Shown: positions 33,519 to 42,162 of the stretch, in pieces
Position numbering within the stretch: position 1 is the first letter of the stretch
Layout of the letters: every line of letters starts with the position of its first letter
Source: an uncultured Pelagibacteraceae bacterium
Lineage (GTDB): Bacteria; Pseudomonadota; Alphaproteobacteria; Pelagibacterales; Pelagibacteraceae
NCBI GenBank assembly: GCA_902514805.1
Contig: CABXSF010000006.1
Location: 1-43,283 of the forward strand
Direction of reading: 5' to 3'
Length of the DNA stretch: 43,283 nt
Position numbers and translations under genes: made by a program
The notes under the pieces: model-generated
What the model was told of the DNA's origin: nothing
What the model saw: only the letters and a program-made list of their open reading frames with translations
Database searches by the model: none

Positions 33519-34968
33519 AAAAAAGAAAAAAAAGAAAGTAAGTTCGAAAAAAAGAAAATCAAAAAAAATAGCCAAAGTAAAATCAAATAAAGTCAGTAAG
33601 CCAATTTCAAAAGGCAGAATAATTGAAAAAATTGATTATTCAAAAGTTTCTCACTCTACTGCTGTTGATCAATCAGATAGACATGTTCCTTACAATTTAA
33701 GACAAAGTGGTCCAACTCAAGTTGAAATGTTAATTTCAACACGAGTAAGAAAATCTCCTTACTGGCATTTATCTATGAAAGCTGGATGTTGGAGAGCAAC
33801 TGTTTACAATAGAATTTATCATCCACGTGGTTATGTAAGACCTGAAAAAGGTGGAGCAATGGGCGAATATGAAGCTATTAAAAAACACGTAACAATGTGG
33901 AACGTAGCAGTTGAAAGACAAATAAGAGTAAAGGGTCCAGATGCTGAAAAATTTACTGACTATGTTATTACGAGAGATGCATCAAAAATTTCTCCGATGC
34001 GTGCTAGATATGTAATTTTATGTAATTACAAAGGTGGTGTCTTAAATGATCCTATATTATTAAGAATATCTGAAGATGAATTTTGGTTTAGTTTATCGGA
34101 TAGTGATATTGGTCTTTATCTACAGGGTGTTAACGCTGACAAAAGATTTAATGTAGAAATAGATGAAATTGATGCATGTCCAGTACAAATTCAAGGTCCT
34201 AAATCAAAGGCGTTAATGAATGATTTAATTGGAAATCAAGTTGATTTAGACAATATGCCTTTTTATGGATTAGCTGAAGCAAAAGTTGGTGGAAGAAGTT
34301 GTGTTATTTCACAATCAGGTTTTTCAGGTGAAGCTGGATATGAAATTTATTTAAGAAATGCAACTTTATATGCAGAGGATATGTGGAATGCAGTTTTAAA
34401 AGCTGGAAAAAAACACAATCTTATGGTTATCGCTCCTGCTCACCACAGAAGAATACAAGCAGGTATTTTATCTTGGGGTCAAGACATGGATAACGAGCAT
34501 AATCCATTTCAATGTAACTTAGGTTATCAAGTTTCATTATCTGGAAAAGGTGTTTGGGAGAAACAAGGAGACTATGTTGGTAAAGAAGCCTTGGAAAAAA
34601 TGAAAAGCGAGATATCTTCTGGAGGAAAACCTTACAAACTTCAACTAGTAGGAATGGAACTGGGAGGAAAACCAATTGAAGAATATGCACCAGATTTTTG
34701 GTTAATCTCAGAAGACGGAAAAAATCCAGTAGGATTTGTTACATCTCCTTGGTACCATCCTGAAAAAAGAACTAATATCGCAATGGGGTACGTGCCTTTC
34801 GATGGAAATTTGAATAAAAATGGATTTCCAATTGGTAAAGTTGGTAGAAAATTTAAAATTCATCTTCCAAAGAAATATTGTGAAAAAGGAAATGAACCAG
34901 TTAATGCTGTGATCGTAGATATACCTTTCACAGAGTCGTACAATCCTAATACAAGAGAAGCTAAATAA
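33511..34968 (+). CDS. GcvT/DmdA/LigM-like THF-dependent demethylase with poly-lysine N-terminus
   Basis: A 485-residue member of the GcvT superfamily. Conserved folate-domain elements are VEMLISTRVRKSPYWH (near residue 71), RQIRVKGPDAEKFTDYVITRD, PMRARYVILCNYKGGVLNDPI, QSGFSGEAGYEIY, and a C-terminal barrel with MGYVPF. Length and sequence are closer to LigM-type O-demethylases (about 470) than to DmdA (about 369). The first 37 residues are almost all Lys, Ser, Arg and Val (MPKKKKKKKVSSKK...). The start at ATG 33511 has a good AAGGA site and overlaps metF by 8 bases. It probably moves a methyl group onto THF; the substrate is unknown. Confidence 0.82.
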   Translation: MPKKKKKKKVSSKKRKSKKIAKVKSNKVSKPISKGRIIEKIDYSKVSHSTAVDQSDRHVPYNLRQSGPTQVEMLISTRVRKSPYWHLSMKAGCWRATVYNRIYHPRGYVRPEKGGAMGEYEAIKKHVTMWNVAVERQIRVKGPDAEKFTDYVITRDASKISPMRARYVILCNYKGGVLNDPILLRISEDEFWFSLSDSDIGLYLQGVNADKRFNVEIDEIDACPVQIQGPKSKALMNDLIGNQVDLDNMPFYGLAEAKVGGRSCVISQSGFSGEAGYEIYLRNATLYAEDMWNAVLKAGKKHNLMVIAPAHHRRIQAGILSWGQDMDNEHNPFQCNLGYQVSLSGKGVWEKQGDYVGKEALEKMKSEISSGGKPYKLQLVGMELGGKPIEEYAPDFWLISEDGKNPVGFVTSPWYHPEKRTNIAMGYVPFDGNLNKNGFPIGKVGRKFKIHLPKKYCEKGNEPVNAVIVDIPFTESYNPNTREAK

Positions 34969-34973
34969 ATTAT

Positions 34974-34999
34974 AAAAAGGGGGTAATCCCCCCTTTTTT
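34974..34999 (+). terminator. rho-independent terminator of the metF-demethylase unit
   Basis: A G5/C6 stem (34979-34983 and 34988-34993) with a short TAAT loop follows an A-run and is followed by six T. It lies six bases past the demethylase stop. Confidence 0.92.
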
Positions 35000-35017
35000 C
35001 TGATTTAGACTCATTAA

Positions 35018-35122
35018 ATGTCAAAATACTTTTTATTAATAACATGTATTATTATAGGTATAATTTTAATCATTTTTCCTTTATTAATTTCCTATTATGC
35101 TCAAAAAAAAAATAGAAAATAA
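35018..35122 (+). CDS. very small single-pass membrane protein
   Basis: A 34-residue ORF (ATG 35018, TAA 35120-35122) whose stop is immediately followed by the ATG of the YIP1-like gene. Residues 4-27 are a continuous hydrophobic helix, and the tail is basic (AQKKNRK). The precise TAA-ATG junction suggests a coupled accessory subunit of the next membrane protein. There is no recognised family, and at this length a chance ORF cannot be excluded. Confidence 0.45.
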   Translation: MSKYFLLITCIIIGIILIIFPLLISYYAQKKNRK

Positions 35123-35668
35123 ATGTTTGGATTTTTTTTAGAATTAATTTTCAGATCAATAAAACTTGACAAAAAACTTTATAGAGAAGTTAAGACATAT
35201 TCGGAAGTTTCAATTTATTTCGCTGCAATTATAATGATACTAGATGGGGTTGCAGGAGCGATTGCTACTAATAATTTTTACAAAACTTCACTAAGTCTTT
35301 CTGCATTAACTGCTATCTTAACTTGGTTTTTTTGGGCAGTTTTGATATTTACAATCGGTTCCAAAATTTTTCCTGATAAAGATACTAAAGTCACCTTTAA
35401 AAAAATTTTAATTGCAGTAGGTATTGCTCATGCCCCAGGATTACTTAGATTTATAGCATTGACACCTGACTTAGTAATGCCAATAATTTTTTTAACTCAA
35501 TTTTGGATATTTGCCTCATTAATAATTTCAACTAAAGAGGTATTAAATTTTAAATCAAATTTTAAAGCTTTTGGAATAGTTTTTTTATCATTTTTAATAT
35601 TAGCAATTTTATCTGTTTCTTTTGTGATGAGTAGATTAAATAGTTTACCTATCAGTAATATAACTTAA
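35123..35668 (+). CDS. YIP1-family integral membrane protein
   Basis: A 181-residue protein with about five hydrophobic helices. The N-terminal amphipathic stretch KLDKKLYREVKTYSEVSIYFAAIIMILDGVAGAI and the later KKILIAVGIAHAPGLLRFIALTP match bacterial YIP1-family proteins. The function is not known in bacteria. It follows a 34-residue membrane peptide with no gap. Its stop overlaps the stop of the opposing zinc-ribbon-like ORF by three bases. Confidence 0.75.
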   Translation: MFGFFLELIFRSIKLDKKLYREVKTYSEVSIYFAAIIMILDGVAGAIATNNFYKTSLSLSALTAILTWFFWAVLIFTIGSKIFPDKDTKVTFKKILIAVGIAHAPGLLRFIALTPDLVMPIIFLTQFWIFASLIISTKEVLNFKSNFKAFGIVFLSFLILAILSVSFVMSRLNSLPISNIT

Positions 35669-35814
35669 ATAGGAAATATAGTTTTAGAGATTTTACAGGA
35701 GGCGCAAATTTTATATCCAAACATCAATAAATTTTGTGAAACACTTTCATCCTCAGACCCACATTCCTCACAAAAATCATCAAGGTATTCCACATTATTT
35801 TTGTTCTCAATCAT
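35665..35814 (-). CDS. small zinc-ribbon-like protein
   Basis: A 49-residue ORF on the minus strand (ATG 35814, TAA ending at 35665), convergent with and just overlapping the YIP1-like gene. Two CxxC knuckles (FCEECGS, Cys15 and Cys18; ICASCKI, Cys37 and Cys40) are spaced as in a zinc ribbon, and the loop between them is acidic. A GAGG or similar ribosome binding site is not obvious. The paired knuckles are unlikely by chance in such A+T-rich sequence, so I consider it a probable gene of unknown role. Confidence 0.55.
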   Translation of the reverse strand: MIENKNNVEYLDDFCEECGSEDESVSQNLLMFGYKICASCKISKTIFPI

Positions 35815-35838
35815 TAATAGTTTTGTAAGTTGTCAATT

Positions 35839-35866
35839 TTGAAATTCATAAGTTTAGTTATATAAT
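35839..35866 (+). promoter_or_regulatory. sigma-70-type promoter for purEK
   Basis: TTGAAA at 35839-35844 and TATAAT at 35861-35866 are 16 bases apart and lie 32 bases upstream of the purE start, in the 83-base gap after the zinc-ribbon ORF. This is one of the best consensus matches in the window. Confidence 0.65.
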
Positions 35867-35897
35867 ACTTATTATATATCTGATAATAAATACGTAA

Positions 35898-36386
35898 ATG
35901 AAATTTAAAAAGTATCATAAAATAGCGATAGTTATGGGTAGTCAATCGGATTACTCAACTATGAAGGATTGTGTCAAAATCTTAAAGAGTTTAAAAATTA
36001 GTTTTGATGTAAAAATTGTATCAGCGCACAGAACACCACAAAGACTTTATGAGTTTGCGAAAAAATCAGAGACTAGTTATTCAGTTATAATTGCTGGCGC
36101 TGGCGGATCTGCCCATTTGCCTGGCATGATTGCTTCTTTAACGACTGTCCCAGTTATTGGGGTTCCAGTTGAAAGTAAAAAATTAAAAGGTCTTGATAGT
36201 TTATTATCAATAGTTCAAATGCCAAAAGGTATCCCTGTTGGAACTGTTGCAATAGGAAAAGATGGTGCAATAAATGCTGCACTATATGCTGCGTCTATTC
36301 TTGGGATAACTGAGAAAAAAATAAAAAAATCCTTGATTAAATTAAGAATTAAACGAACAAAATCAGTGAAAAAAAAACCAAAATAA
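35898..36386 (+). CDS. purE: N5-carboxyaminoimidazole ribonucleotide mutase
   Basis: PurE converts N5-CAIR to CAIR in purine synthesis. The 162-residue class I enzyme shows [16 protein letters not shown], the active-site [28 protein letters not shown] and the loop [27 protein letters not shown]. The C-terminal 20 residues form a Lys-rich tail ([13 protein letters not shown]). It precedes purK by three bases, the usual operon. Confidence 0.97.
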   Translation: MKFKKYHKIAIVMGSQSDYSTMKDCVKILKSLKISFDVKIVSAHRTPQRLYEFAKKSETSYSVIIAGAGGSAHLPGMIASLTTVPVIGVPVESKKLKGLDSLLSIVQMPKGIPVGTVAIGKDGAINAALYAASILGITEKKIKKSLIKLRIKRTKSVKKKPK

Positions 36387-36389
36387 CTA

Positions 36390-37445
36390 ATGAAGAAAAC
36401 TAATCTTGGTATTTTGGGTGGCGGTCAATTAGGTTGTATGCTTTGTATGGCAGCAAAAAAATTGGATGTCTATACAATTGTATGGAGCGATGACCCAATG
36501 TCTCCCGCAAAAGAATTTTCTGATGAATTTATTTTGTCAAGTTATAACAATGAAGAAAAAATTAATTATTTCACTAAAAAAGTAGACAAAATTACTTTCG
36601 AATTTGAGAATATCCCTTTTGATATTTTGGATAAACTTAATTCGATAAAAGAAGTTTTACCAAGACCTCAAATAAATAAGATAATTCAAAACCGAATTTT
36701 AGAGAAGAATTTTGTAAATGATCAAAATATAAAAACTACACAATACAAAAAGATTAATAATAAAGATGATTTAACATCAAATGGCGATCTTTTACCTGCG
36801 ATGTTGAAAACAGCTACTCTTGGTTATGATGGAAAGGGACAATTTAAATTAAATAATCTTGAGGATTGTGAGAATATTAGCCTTTCTAAAAATAGCGACT
36901 ATATATTAGAAAAAATGGTTAGTTTAAAAAAAGAAATCTCTGTAATAGTCACAAGATTTAAAAAAAATGAATACGAAATTTATGAACCATTTGAAAATAA
37001 ACATGAAGACCAAATATTAAAAGTCTCAAAAATTCCAGCTAGTATAAGTAAAGAACATTTTTCTCAATCTGTTAAATATGCAAAAAAAATTAGTGAAAAG
37101 TTGGATTATGTAGGAACTTTATGTGTCGAATTTTTTATAGATGATAAAGATAATTTGTTAGTAAATGAGATCGCACCCAGAGTACATAATTCCGGTCACA
37201 TGACAATCAACTCACACAATATCAGTCAATTCGAAAACCATATTCGTGCAGTTTGTGGTCTCAAAAAGGTAAAAACATTAAAACTTTACAATGCGAAAAT
37301 GACAAATATTCTAGGTAATGAAATAACTAAATATAAAGGAAAAAAATTTCGAGACAACGAATTTTTTTTCGATTATTTAAAAAAGGAAATTAAAGAAAAA
37401 AGAAAAATGGGACATTTTACAGAAATCAATAAGATCAATGATTAA
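36390..37445 (+). CDS. purK: N5-carboxyaminoimidazole ribonucleotide synthase
   Basis: PurK makes N5-CAIR from AIR, bicarbonate and ATP for PurE. The 351-residue ATP-grasp protein has the N-terminal LGILGGGQLGCMLCMAAKKL, the ATP-grasp segment KTATLGYDGKGQFKL, and EIAPRVHNSGHMTINS at the metal-binding end. It lies three bases after purE and overlaps the start of the following MBL-fold gene by 8 bases, so that gene belongs to the same transcript. Confidence 0.97.
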   Translation: MKKTNLGILGGGQLGCMLCMAAKKLDVYTIVWSDDPMSPAKEFSDEFILSSYNNEEKINYFTKKVDKITFEFENIPFDILDKLNSIKEVLPRPQINKIIQNRILEKNFVNDQNIKTTQYKKINNKDDLTSNGDLLPAMLKTATLGYDGKGQFKLNNLEDCENISLSKNSDYILEKMVSLKKEISVIVTRFKKNEYEIYEPFENKHEDQILKVSKIPASISKEHFSQSVKYAKKISEKLDYVGTLCVEFFIDDKDNLLVNEIAPRVHNSGHMTINSHNISQFENHIRAVCGLKKVKTLKLYNAKMTNILGNEITKYKGKKFRDNEFFFDYLKKEIKEKRKMGHFTEINKIND

Positions 37446-38478
37446 GAAACTTATTGTTTTAGTTTTCTTTTTTTCTATTTTTTTAAATTTAAATTCTATG
37501 GATAATAAACCGTATCATCATTTGCCCGATAATACCTTTAGAAACCCAGAGGGATCTCCTGAGAGGGATGATAAAATTAAGTGGTCTTACTCTACTTTTA
37601 ACAAAGAGAAAAAAAAATTAGACATGACAGTTCCAGAAGGTCATGTTTTAGAAAAAGAGGATGTTTTAAAAAATTTAGCCACAAAACAAAATGGTGATTA
37701 TATTGGCTGGATTGGCCATGCTACATTTTTGATAAAACTTGGAAAAACAACTATTATAACAGATCCAGTTTTCTCAAAAAATGCAGGACCATTAATTTTT
37801 GGACCTAAAAGATATGTTGAACCAGCTTTAAACTTAAATGAAATTCCAAAAATTGATTTATTTTTACTAACACATAATCATTATGATCATCAAGATATGG
37901 GTACAATTAGAAAATTTCCCTACAAAGATGCAAATGTAATTGTTCCCCTTAAGCTTGGAAAATATTTTACCAAAAACAGTTTCAAAAATGTAAATGAACT
38001 TGATTGGTACCAAACTATTGAAAAAAATGATTTAAAGATAACTATGCTGCCTGCAGTTCATTGGTCAAAAAGAAGTTTAACAGATACTAATAAAACTCTT
38101 TGGGGAAGTTATTTGATTGAATATAAAGGAAAAAAAATTTTATTTGCATGCGACACAGGTTATGGAGAAATTTACAAAGATTTAGGAAAAAAGTTCGGAC
38201 CTATTGATCTCACTATTGTTAACATTGGTGCCTATAATTTTAAACCTATGTTTGATAGGTCTATTTACCATACAAACCCTGAAGAAGCATTGCAGATAGC
38301 TAAAGATTTGAACAGTAAAAAAGTTATAGGAATGCATTGGGGAACCTTTGTGTTATCATTAGAACCTATAATGGAGCCTCCAAAAAGATTTTTAGAAAAT
38401 GCAAAAAAATATGGATTTAAAAATGATGATGCTATTATTTTTAAGATCGGTGAATTCAAAAGTTTAGATGATATTTAA
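37438..38478 (+). CDS. exported MBL-fold metallohydrolase (NAPE-PLD/UlaG-like)
   Basis: A 346-residue beta-lactamase-fold hydrolase. The N-terminal hydrophobic stretch (MIKKLIVLVFFFSIFLNLNS) looks like a signal peptide. Metal motifs are GHATFLIKLGKTTIITDPVF, THNHYDHQD (HxHxDH), PAVHWSKRS and FACDTGYG, followed by GMHWGTF near the C-terminus. This order matches the NAPE-phospholipase D-like group, so a phospholipid or lactone substrate is possible. The start overlaps purK by 8 bases. The signal peptide implies periplasmic or membrane-surface action. Confidence 0.88.
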   Translation: MIKKLIVLVFFFSIFLNLNSMDNKPYHHLPDNTFRNPEGSPERDDKIKWSYSTFNKEKKKLDMTVPEGHVLEKEDVLKNLATKQNGDYIGWIGHATFLIKLGKTTIITDPVFSKNAGPLIFGPKRYVEPALNLNEIPKIDLFLLTHNHYDHQDMGTIRKFPYKDANVIVPLKLGKYFTKNSFKNVNELDWYQTIEKNDLKITMLPAVHWSKRSLTDTNKTLWGSYLIEYKGKKILFACDTGYGEIYKDLGKKFGPIDLTIVNIGAYNFKPMFDRSIYHTNPEEALQIAKDLNSKKVIGMHWGTFVLSLEPIMEPPKRFLENAKKYGFKNDDAIIFKIGEFKSLDDI

Positions 38479-38487
38479 TAGGTATGG

Positions 38488-38946
38488 ATGAAAACAGTTG
38501 AAAATAATTTTGATGATATAAAAGTAAATGAACTTTTAAAAAAACACTTTATCGAATTAAGATCCGTCTCTCCAGCTGGTAGTACTCATGTCCTCGATAT
38601 AGACGGACTCAAAGATAACACAATTAAATTTTTGAGTATTTGGGATAAAGAAGACCTCATTGGATGTGGGGCAATAAAGATCCTATCTCAAAATCATGGT
38701 GAGTTCAAATCTATAAGAGTGCATGATAAATTTAGAAAAAAAGGATATGGTAAAAAAATTATCTCAATTTTAATATCAGAATCTAAGGATATTGGTTTAA
38801 AAAATATTTTTATTGAAACTGGATCAGGTAAATTTTTTGAGCCTGCAAGAAAATTATTTAAATCTTGCGGGTTTGAGAAGTGTGAACCATTTGGACATTA
38901 TAAGAATGATCTAAATTCTTGTTATATGAAAATAAAAGTTAGATAA
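38488..38946 (+). CDS. GNAT-family N-acetyltransferase
   Basis: A 152-residue acetyltransferase. Motif A, the acetyl-CoA pyrophosphate loop, is HDKFRKKGYGKKIISIL, preceded by EFKSIRVH on the central strand. The C-terminal FFEPARKLFKSCGFEKCEPFGHY is typical of small GNATs such as the YafP/PhnO-like proteins. Substrate unknown. It follows the MBL-fold gene by 9 bases, in the same orientation, and abuts the convergent lipoprotein gene. Confidence 0.9.
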   Translation: MKTVENNFDDIKVNELLKKHFIELRSVSPAGSTHVLDIDGLKDNTIKFLSIWDKEDLIGCGAIKILSQNHGEFKSIRVHDKFRKKGYGKKIISILISESKDIGLKNIFIETGSGKFFEPARKLFKSCGFEKCEPFGHYKNDLNSCYMKIKVR

Positions 38947-39156
38947 TTAGTTTTTAAATCTTTTTTTAATGTGGTCTGCAGGATATTCCCCGGTAGCCTT
39001 TTTAACTGACTCATTTACAGAATATGAAAGTGCAGATTGAGCTATGTTTCCAGAGGTACCTAATGTAACTGTTGGACCAATTAACGAGGCTGTAGACTGG
39101 TAACAACCAGTAAGTACTACAAACATTACAATTAAAATTAATGATTTTTTAAACAC
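38947..39156 (-). CDS. small lipoprotein
   Basis: A 69-residue protein whose leader ends in the lipobox LTGC (Cys18), so the mature form is about 52 residues anchored to a membrane by lipid. The mature part (YQSTASLIGPTVTLGTSGNIAQSALSYSVNESVKKATGEYP...) is Ser/Thr/Gly-rich and ends in a basic KKRFKN tail. I do not recognise a family. Upstream lies a 111-base spacer with no other gene visible. Confidence 0.75.
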   Translation of the reverse strand: MFKKSLILIVMFVVLTGCYQSTASLIGPTVTLGTSGNIAQSALSYSVNESVKKATGEYPADHIKKRFKN

Positions 39157-39267
39157 TTCATTTTCTACAATTTATGAAAATTTTTACAACAAATAAAAAT
39201 TTGAATTGGTGATCAATTTGAGGACCAAAATAAATTTTAATTACAAACAGTGGTTGAAAAAAATTAG

Positions 39268-40377
39268 TTATTTTTTTTCTATTACGAATAATTCGTTTTT
39301 AAAGTGTAATCCTTTAAATTTATTAACAATGTTTTGTACAACTTTTTGATAATTTTTGTGTTTTTCCGCTTTCATTATTTGTTCGTCCGAAATTTGATTA
39401 ACATAAACTGCAGCATTCCATGCAGAAAATATTAATGATGTAGCTATTCCACCACTAATTTCGTTAGGTAGTGCTCTTAAAACATAACTAATTTTTTTTA
39501 CTTTATGGAATTTTAAAGTTTTTAAAAAGGGTTTATCTGATTTTGACTTAATATATTTTTCAATAGATGAATACAAATATGGAAATGGATCTTCTTTAGG
39601 CCAAATCTTTTTAATTATTTTATTTGCTGGATCTCCACCACAAGCATGTACCACAACAAGCTTCCCCTTTTTTGCTAAGGATTTTATCATAGGTTCAATT
39701 ACGTATTTTACCTTCTTTTCAGCAGTAACTCTTGATCTATAAGGTTGAGAAGCAATAATTAAATCATAATCTGTCTTTCCATTGTTTTTATTAGGTATAA
39801 CATCCTTAAGAACAAATTCTTGGTCTTTTCTATAGATTACAATTACAGATGGTTCTTTGTAAGTTGATGTACCTGTTTTTGGATTAGTTTCAACTTGCCA
39901 TTTTTTAGCTAGAAATTCTTGATTAAGCTTTCTTAATTGATTTGAAAAATCTAAAGAGGAGTTTCCTTTTAGCTTTACAACTTTCCAATTCATTTTTTTT
40001 TGTTTTTTAAGATTTTTTGATTTTAAAGACGTCGACTCTACATAATTTAAATTAGAAATGACAAAAACAGTATTTTTATGCTCAGCAAATCTGTCAGGTA
40101 ATTTTTCTAAACCTAATCTTACATCTTCCATGCTTATTTCTTTTGTTGAAACGAGCAGAGGTATATTTGGCATTTTTTGATGACATTGTCTCATCACATT
40201 CATTAGTAAAGATCCATCTCCCATTCCAGCATCAAAAATTTTTAAAGCAGGGTTTTTAGGTTTCAAATTCTGTACAATTGGTTTTAAAGCATCGGCAATT
40301 TTATTTTTTTCATTAGTTGTGGTTACAAAAAGAAGATATTTTTGTCTATTATCAAAAAACCTGAAATTTTTTTTCAT
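39268..40377 (-). CDS. SAM-dependent methyltransferase-like protein
   Basis: A 369-residue protein with a SAM-binding-like motif KIFDAGMGDGSLLMNVMRQ near residues 46-64 and an internal SQPYR (about residue 206) in the place of a catalytic NPPY-like loop. A Gly-rich KGKLVVVHACGGDP stretch near residue 230 looks like the strand-5 region. Methyltransfer is likely but not certain, and the substrate is unknown. It is divergent from fhs with 95 bases between the starts. Confidence 0.55.
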   Translation of the reverse strand: MKKNFRFFDNRQKYLLFVTTTNEKNKIADALKPIVQNLKPKNPALKIFDAGMGDGSLLMNVMRQCHQKMPNIPLLVSTKEISMEDVRLGLEKLPDRFAEHKNTVFVISNLNYVESTSLKSKNLKKQKKMNWKVVKLKGNSSLDFSNQLRKLNQEFLAKKWQVETNPKTGTSTYKEPSVIVIYRKDQEFVLKDVIPNKNNGKTDYDLIIASQPYRSRVTAEKKVKYVIEPMIKSLAKKGKLVVVHACGGDPANKIIKKIWPKEDPFPYLYSSIEKYIKSKSDKPFLKTLKFHKVKKISYVLRALPNEISGGIATSLIFSAWNAAVYVNQISDEQIMKAEKHKNYQKVVQNIVNKFKGLHFKNELFVIEKK

Positions 40378-40472
40378 GCTTCAAGATATGTATTTAATAA
40401 TTAAATGTCCATTGTAATTTATTTCTTTTAAAGTGAACAAATAAAGTATAAACACCCTAAAAAACGACTTAA

Positions 40473-42161
40473 ATGAAAAAATTTAAATCTGACATTGAAA
40501 TAGCTAGAAATAGTAAACTTAAACCAATTTCAAAGATTTTAAAAAAAATAAATGTACCTGATAATCCAACTGCTTTTAGCCCTATGGGGAGACATATAGC
40601 AAAAATAAATTTTGAATTTTTAAATAAACTTAAAAAGAAAAAAGATGGTTATCTTATACTAGTAACAGCTATTACTCCAACACCGGCAGGAGAAGGTAAA
40701 ACAACTACCTCTGTTGGTCTAAATGATGGTTTAAATAAAATTGGAAAAAAATCTATTGTTTGCCTTAGAGAACCCAGTCTTGGTCCTTCGTTTGGTATGA
40801 AAGGAGGAGCAGCCGGTGGCGGGTATGCTCAAGTTGTTCCTATGGAACAGATAAATCTTCATTTCACTGGAGATTTTCATGCGATTACATCAGCACATAA
40901 TTTGTTATCTGCAATGATTGACAATCATATTTACTGGGGAAACAAACTTAATATTGATGAAAAAAAAATAGTTTGGAAAAGAGTGATGGATATGAACGAT
41001 CGTGCTTTAAGATTTATTGACATTAATACCAGTGGAGTTGCAAAAGATTTTAAAAGAGTAGATGGTTTTGATATTACTGTAGCTTCTGAAGTCATGGCCA
41101 TTTTTTGTTTGGCTAAAGATTTGAATGATTTAGAAAAAAAAATTGGAAACATAACTATCGCTTATAATAAAGAAGGTCAGCCAATTTTTGCAAAAGATTT
41201 GAATGCCCACGGTCCAATGACTGTTCTTTTAAAAGAAGCAATAAGACCCAATGTTACCCAAAGCTTAGAACATAACCCAGCTATTATTCATGGAGGTCCA
41301 TTCGCTAATATTGCTCATGGATGTAATTCTGTTATTGCCACAACGGCAGCTCTAAAGCTATCAGACTTCGTTGTTACTGAAGCAGGATTTGGTGCAGACC
41401 TTGGTGCTGAAAAATTTTTAGATATCAAATGTAGGAAGGCAGGATTAAAACCTAGCTGTGTTGTAATTGTTGCAACTATTAGAGCATTAAAGATGCACGG
41501 AGGTGTGGAAAAAGAAAATCTTAAAAAAGAAGACACAGCCTCTTTGAAAAAAGGTTTAATTAATTTAGAAAGACATATCTTAAACATTAAAAAATTTGGT
41601 CTAGAGCCAATTGTAGCAATTAATCATTTTGCTTTAGATACAAAAAAGGAAATAGATGTTGTTCTCAATTTTTGTAAAGATATGAAAGTTCAGGTAAGTG
41701 AATGTAAACATTGGGCAATGGGTGGCAAAGGCACAACTGATCTGGCTAGAAAAGTTGTCAAAATATGTAAAGGCTCAAAGAAAAGTAATTTTAAATTTTT
41801 GTACCAAGATAGTTTAAATCTTTGGGATAAAATTGAAAAAATTGTTAAGGAAATTTATAGAGGCGATAGAGTTATTGCAAATGAAGAGATAAAAGAAAAA
41901 CTTAAAGTTTTTGAGAGTAATGGCTACAAAAATTTACCTGTTTGTATAGCTAAAACCCAATATAGTTTTTCAACTGATCCAAAGTTAAAAGGAGCTCCGT
42001 CGAATCATGAAATTCCAATAAGAGAAGTGAGATTATCATCAGGAGCTGAGTTTATTGTGGTTGTTTGTGGATCAATAATGACTATGCCTGGTCTACCCAA
42101 AGTTCCTGCTGCAAATAATATTAAACTAAATAAAAAAGGTGATGTTGAGGGACTATTTTAG
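40473..42161 (+). CDS. fhs: formate-tetrahydrofolate ligase
   Basis: Fhs interconverts formate plus THF plus ATP with 10-formyl-THF. The 562-residue protein has the P-loop-like [16 protein letters not shown], the [18 protein letters not shown] active-site stretch, and [14 protein letters not shown]. In this organism it would connect the C1 units from DMGDH and the MetF-GcvT-like pair to formate release with ATP gain, or supply formyl groups for purines (purEK lies close by). Its stop is one base from the convergent gpsA stop. In Sphingobium a formate-THF ligase (ligH) is linked to ligM and metF, a parallel to this window. Confidence 0.97.
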   Translation: MKKFKSDIEIARNSKLKPISKILKKINVPDNPTAFSPMGRHIAKINFEFLNKLKKKKDGYLILVTAITPTPAGEGKTTTSVGLNDGLNKIGKKSIVCLREPSLGPSFGMKGGAAGGGYAQVVPMEQINLHFTGDFHAITSAHNLLSAMIDNHIYWGNKLNIDEKKIVWKRVMDMNDRALRFIDINTSGVAKDFKRVDGFDITVASEVMAIFCLAKDLNDLEKKIGNITIAYNKEGQPIFAKDLNAHGPMTVLLKEAIRPNVTQSLEHNPAIIHGGPFANIAHGCNSVIATTAALKLSDFVVTEAGFGADLGAEKFLDIKCRKAGLKPSCVVIVATIRALKMHGGVEKENLKKEDTASLKKGLINLERHILNIKKFGLEPIVAINHFALDTKKEIDVVLNFCKDMKVQVSECKHWAMGGKGTTDLARKVVKICKGSKKSNFKFLYQDSLNLWDKIEKIVKEIYRGDRVIANEEIKEKLKVFESNGYKNLPVCIAKTQYSFSTDPKLKGAPSNHEIPIREVRLSSGAEFIVVVCGSIMTMPGLPKVPAANNIKLNKKGDVEGLF

Positions 42162-42162
42162 T

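Noticed and set aside
33511-34968. DmdA (DMSP demethylase) as the identity of the GcvT-like gene
   Set aside because: The protein is over 100 residues longer than DmdA even without its basic head, and its motifs look closer to LigM-type enzymes. The general family name is safer.
39157-39267. A possible tRNA or small RNA in the 111-base gap upstream of the lipoprotein gene
   Set aside because: No cloverleaf, T-loop or stable hairpin is visible; it is low-complexity A+T-rich sequence.
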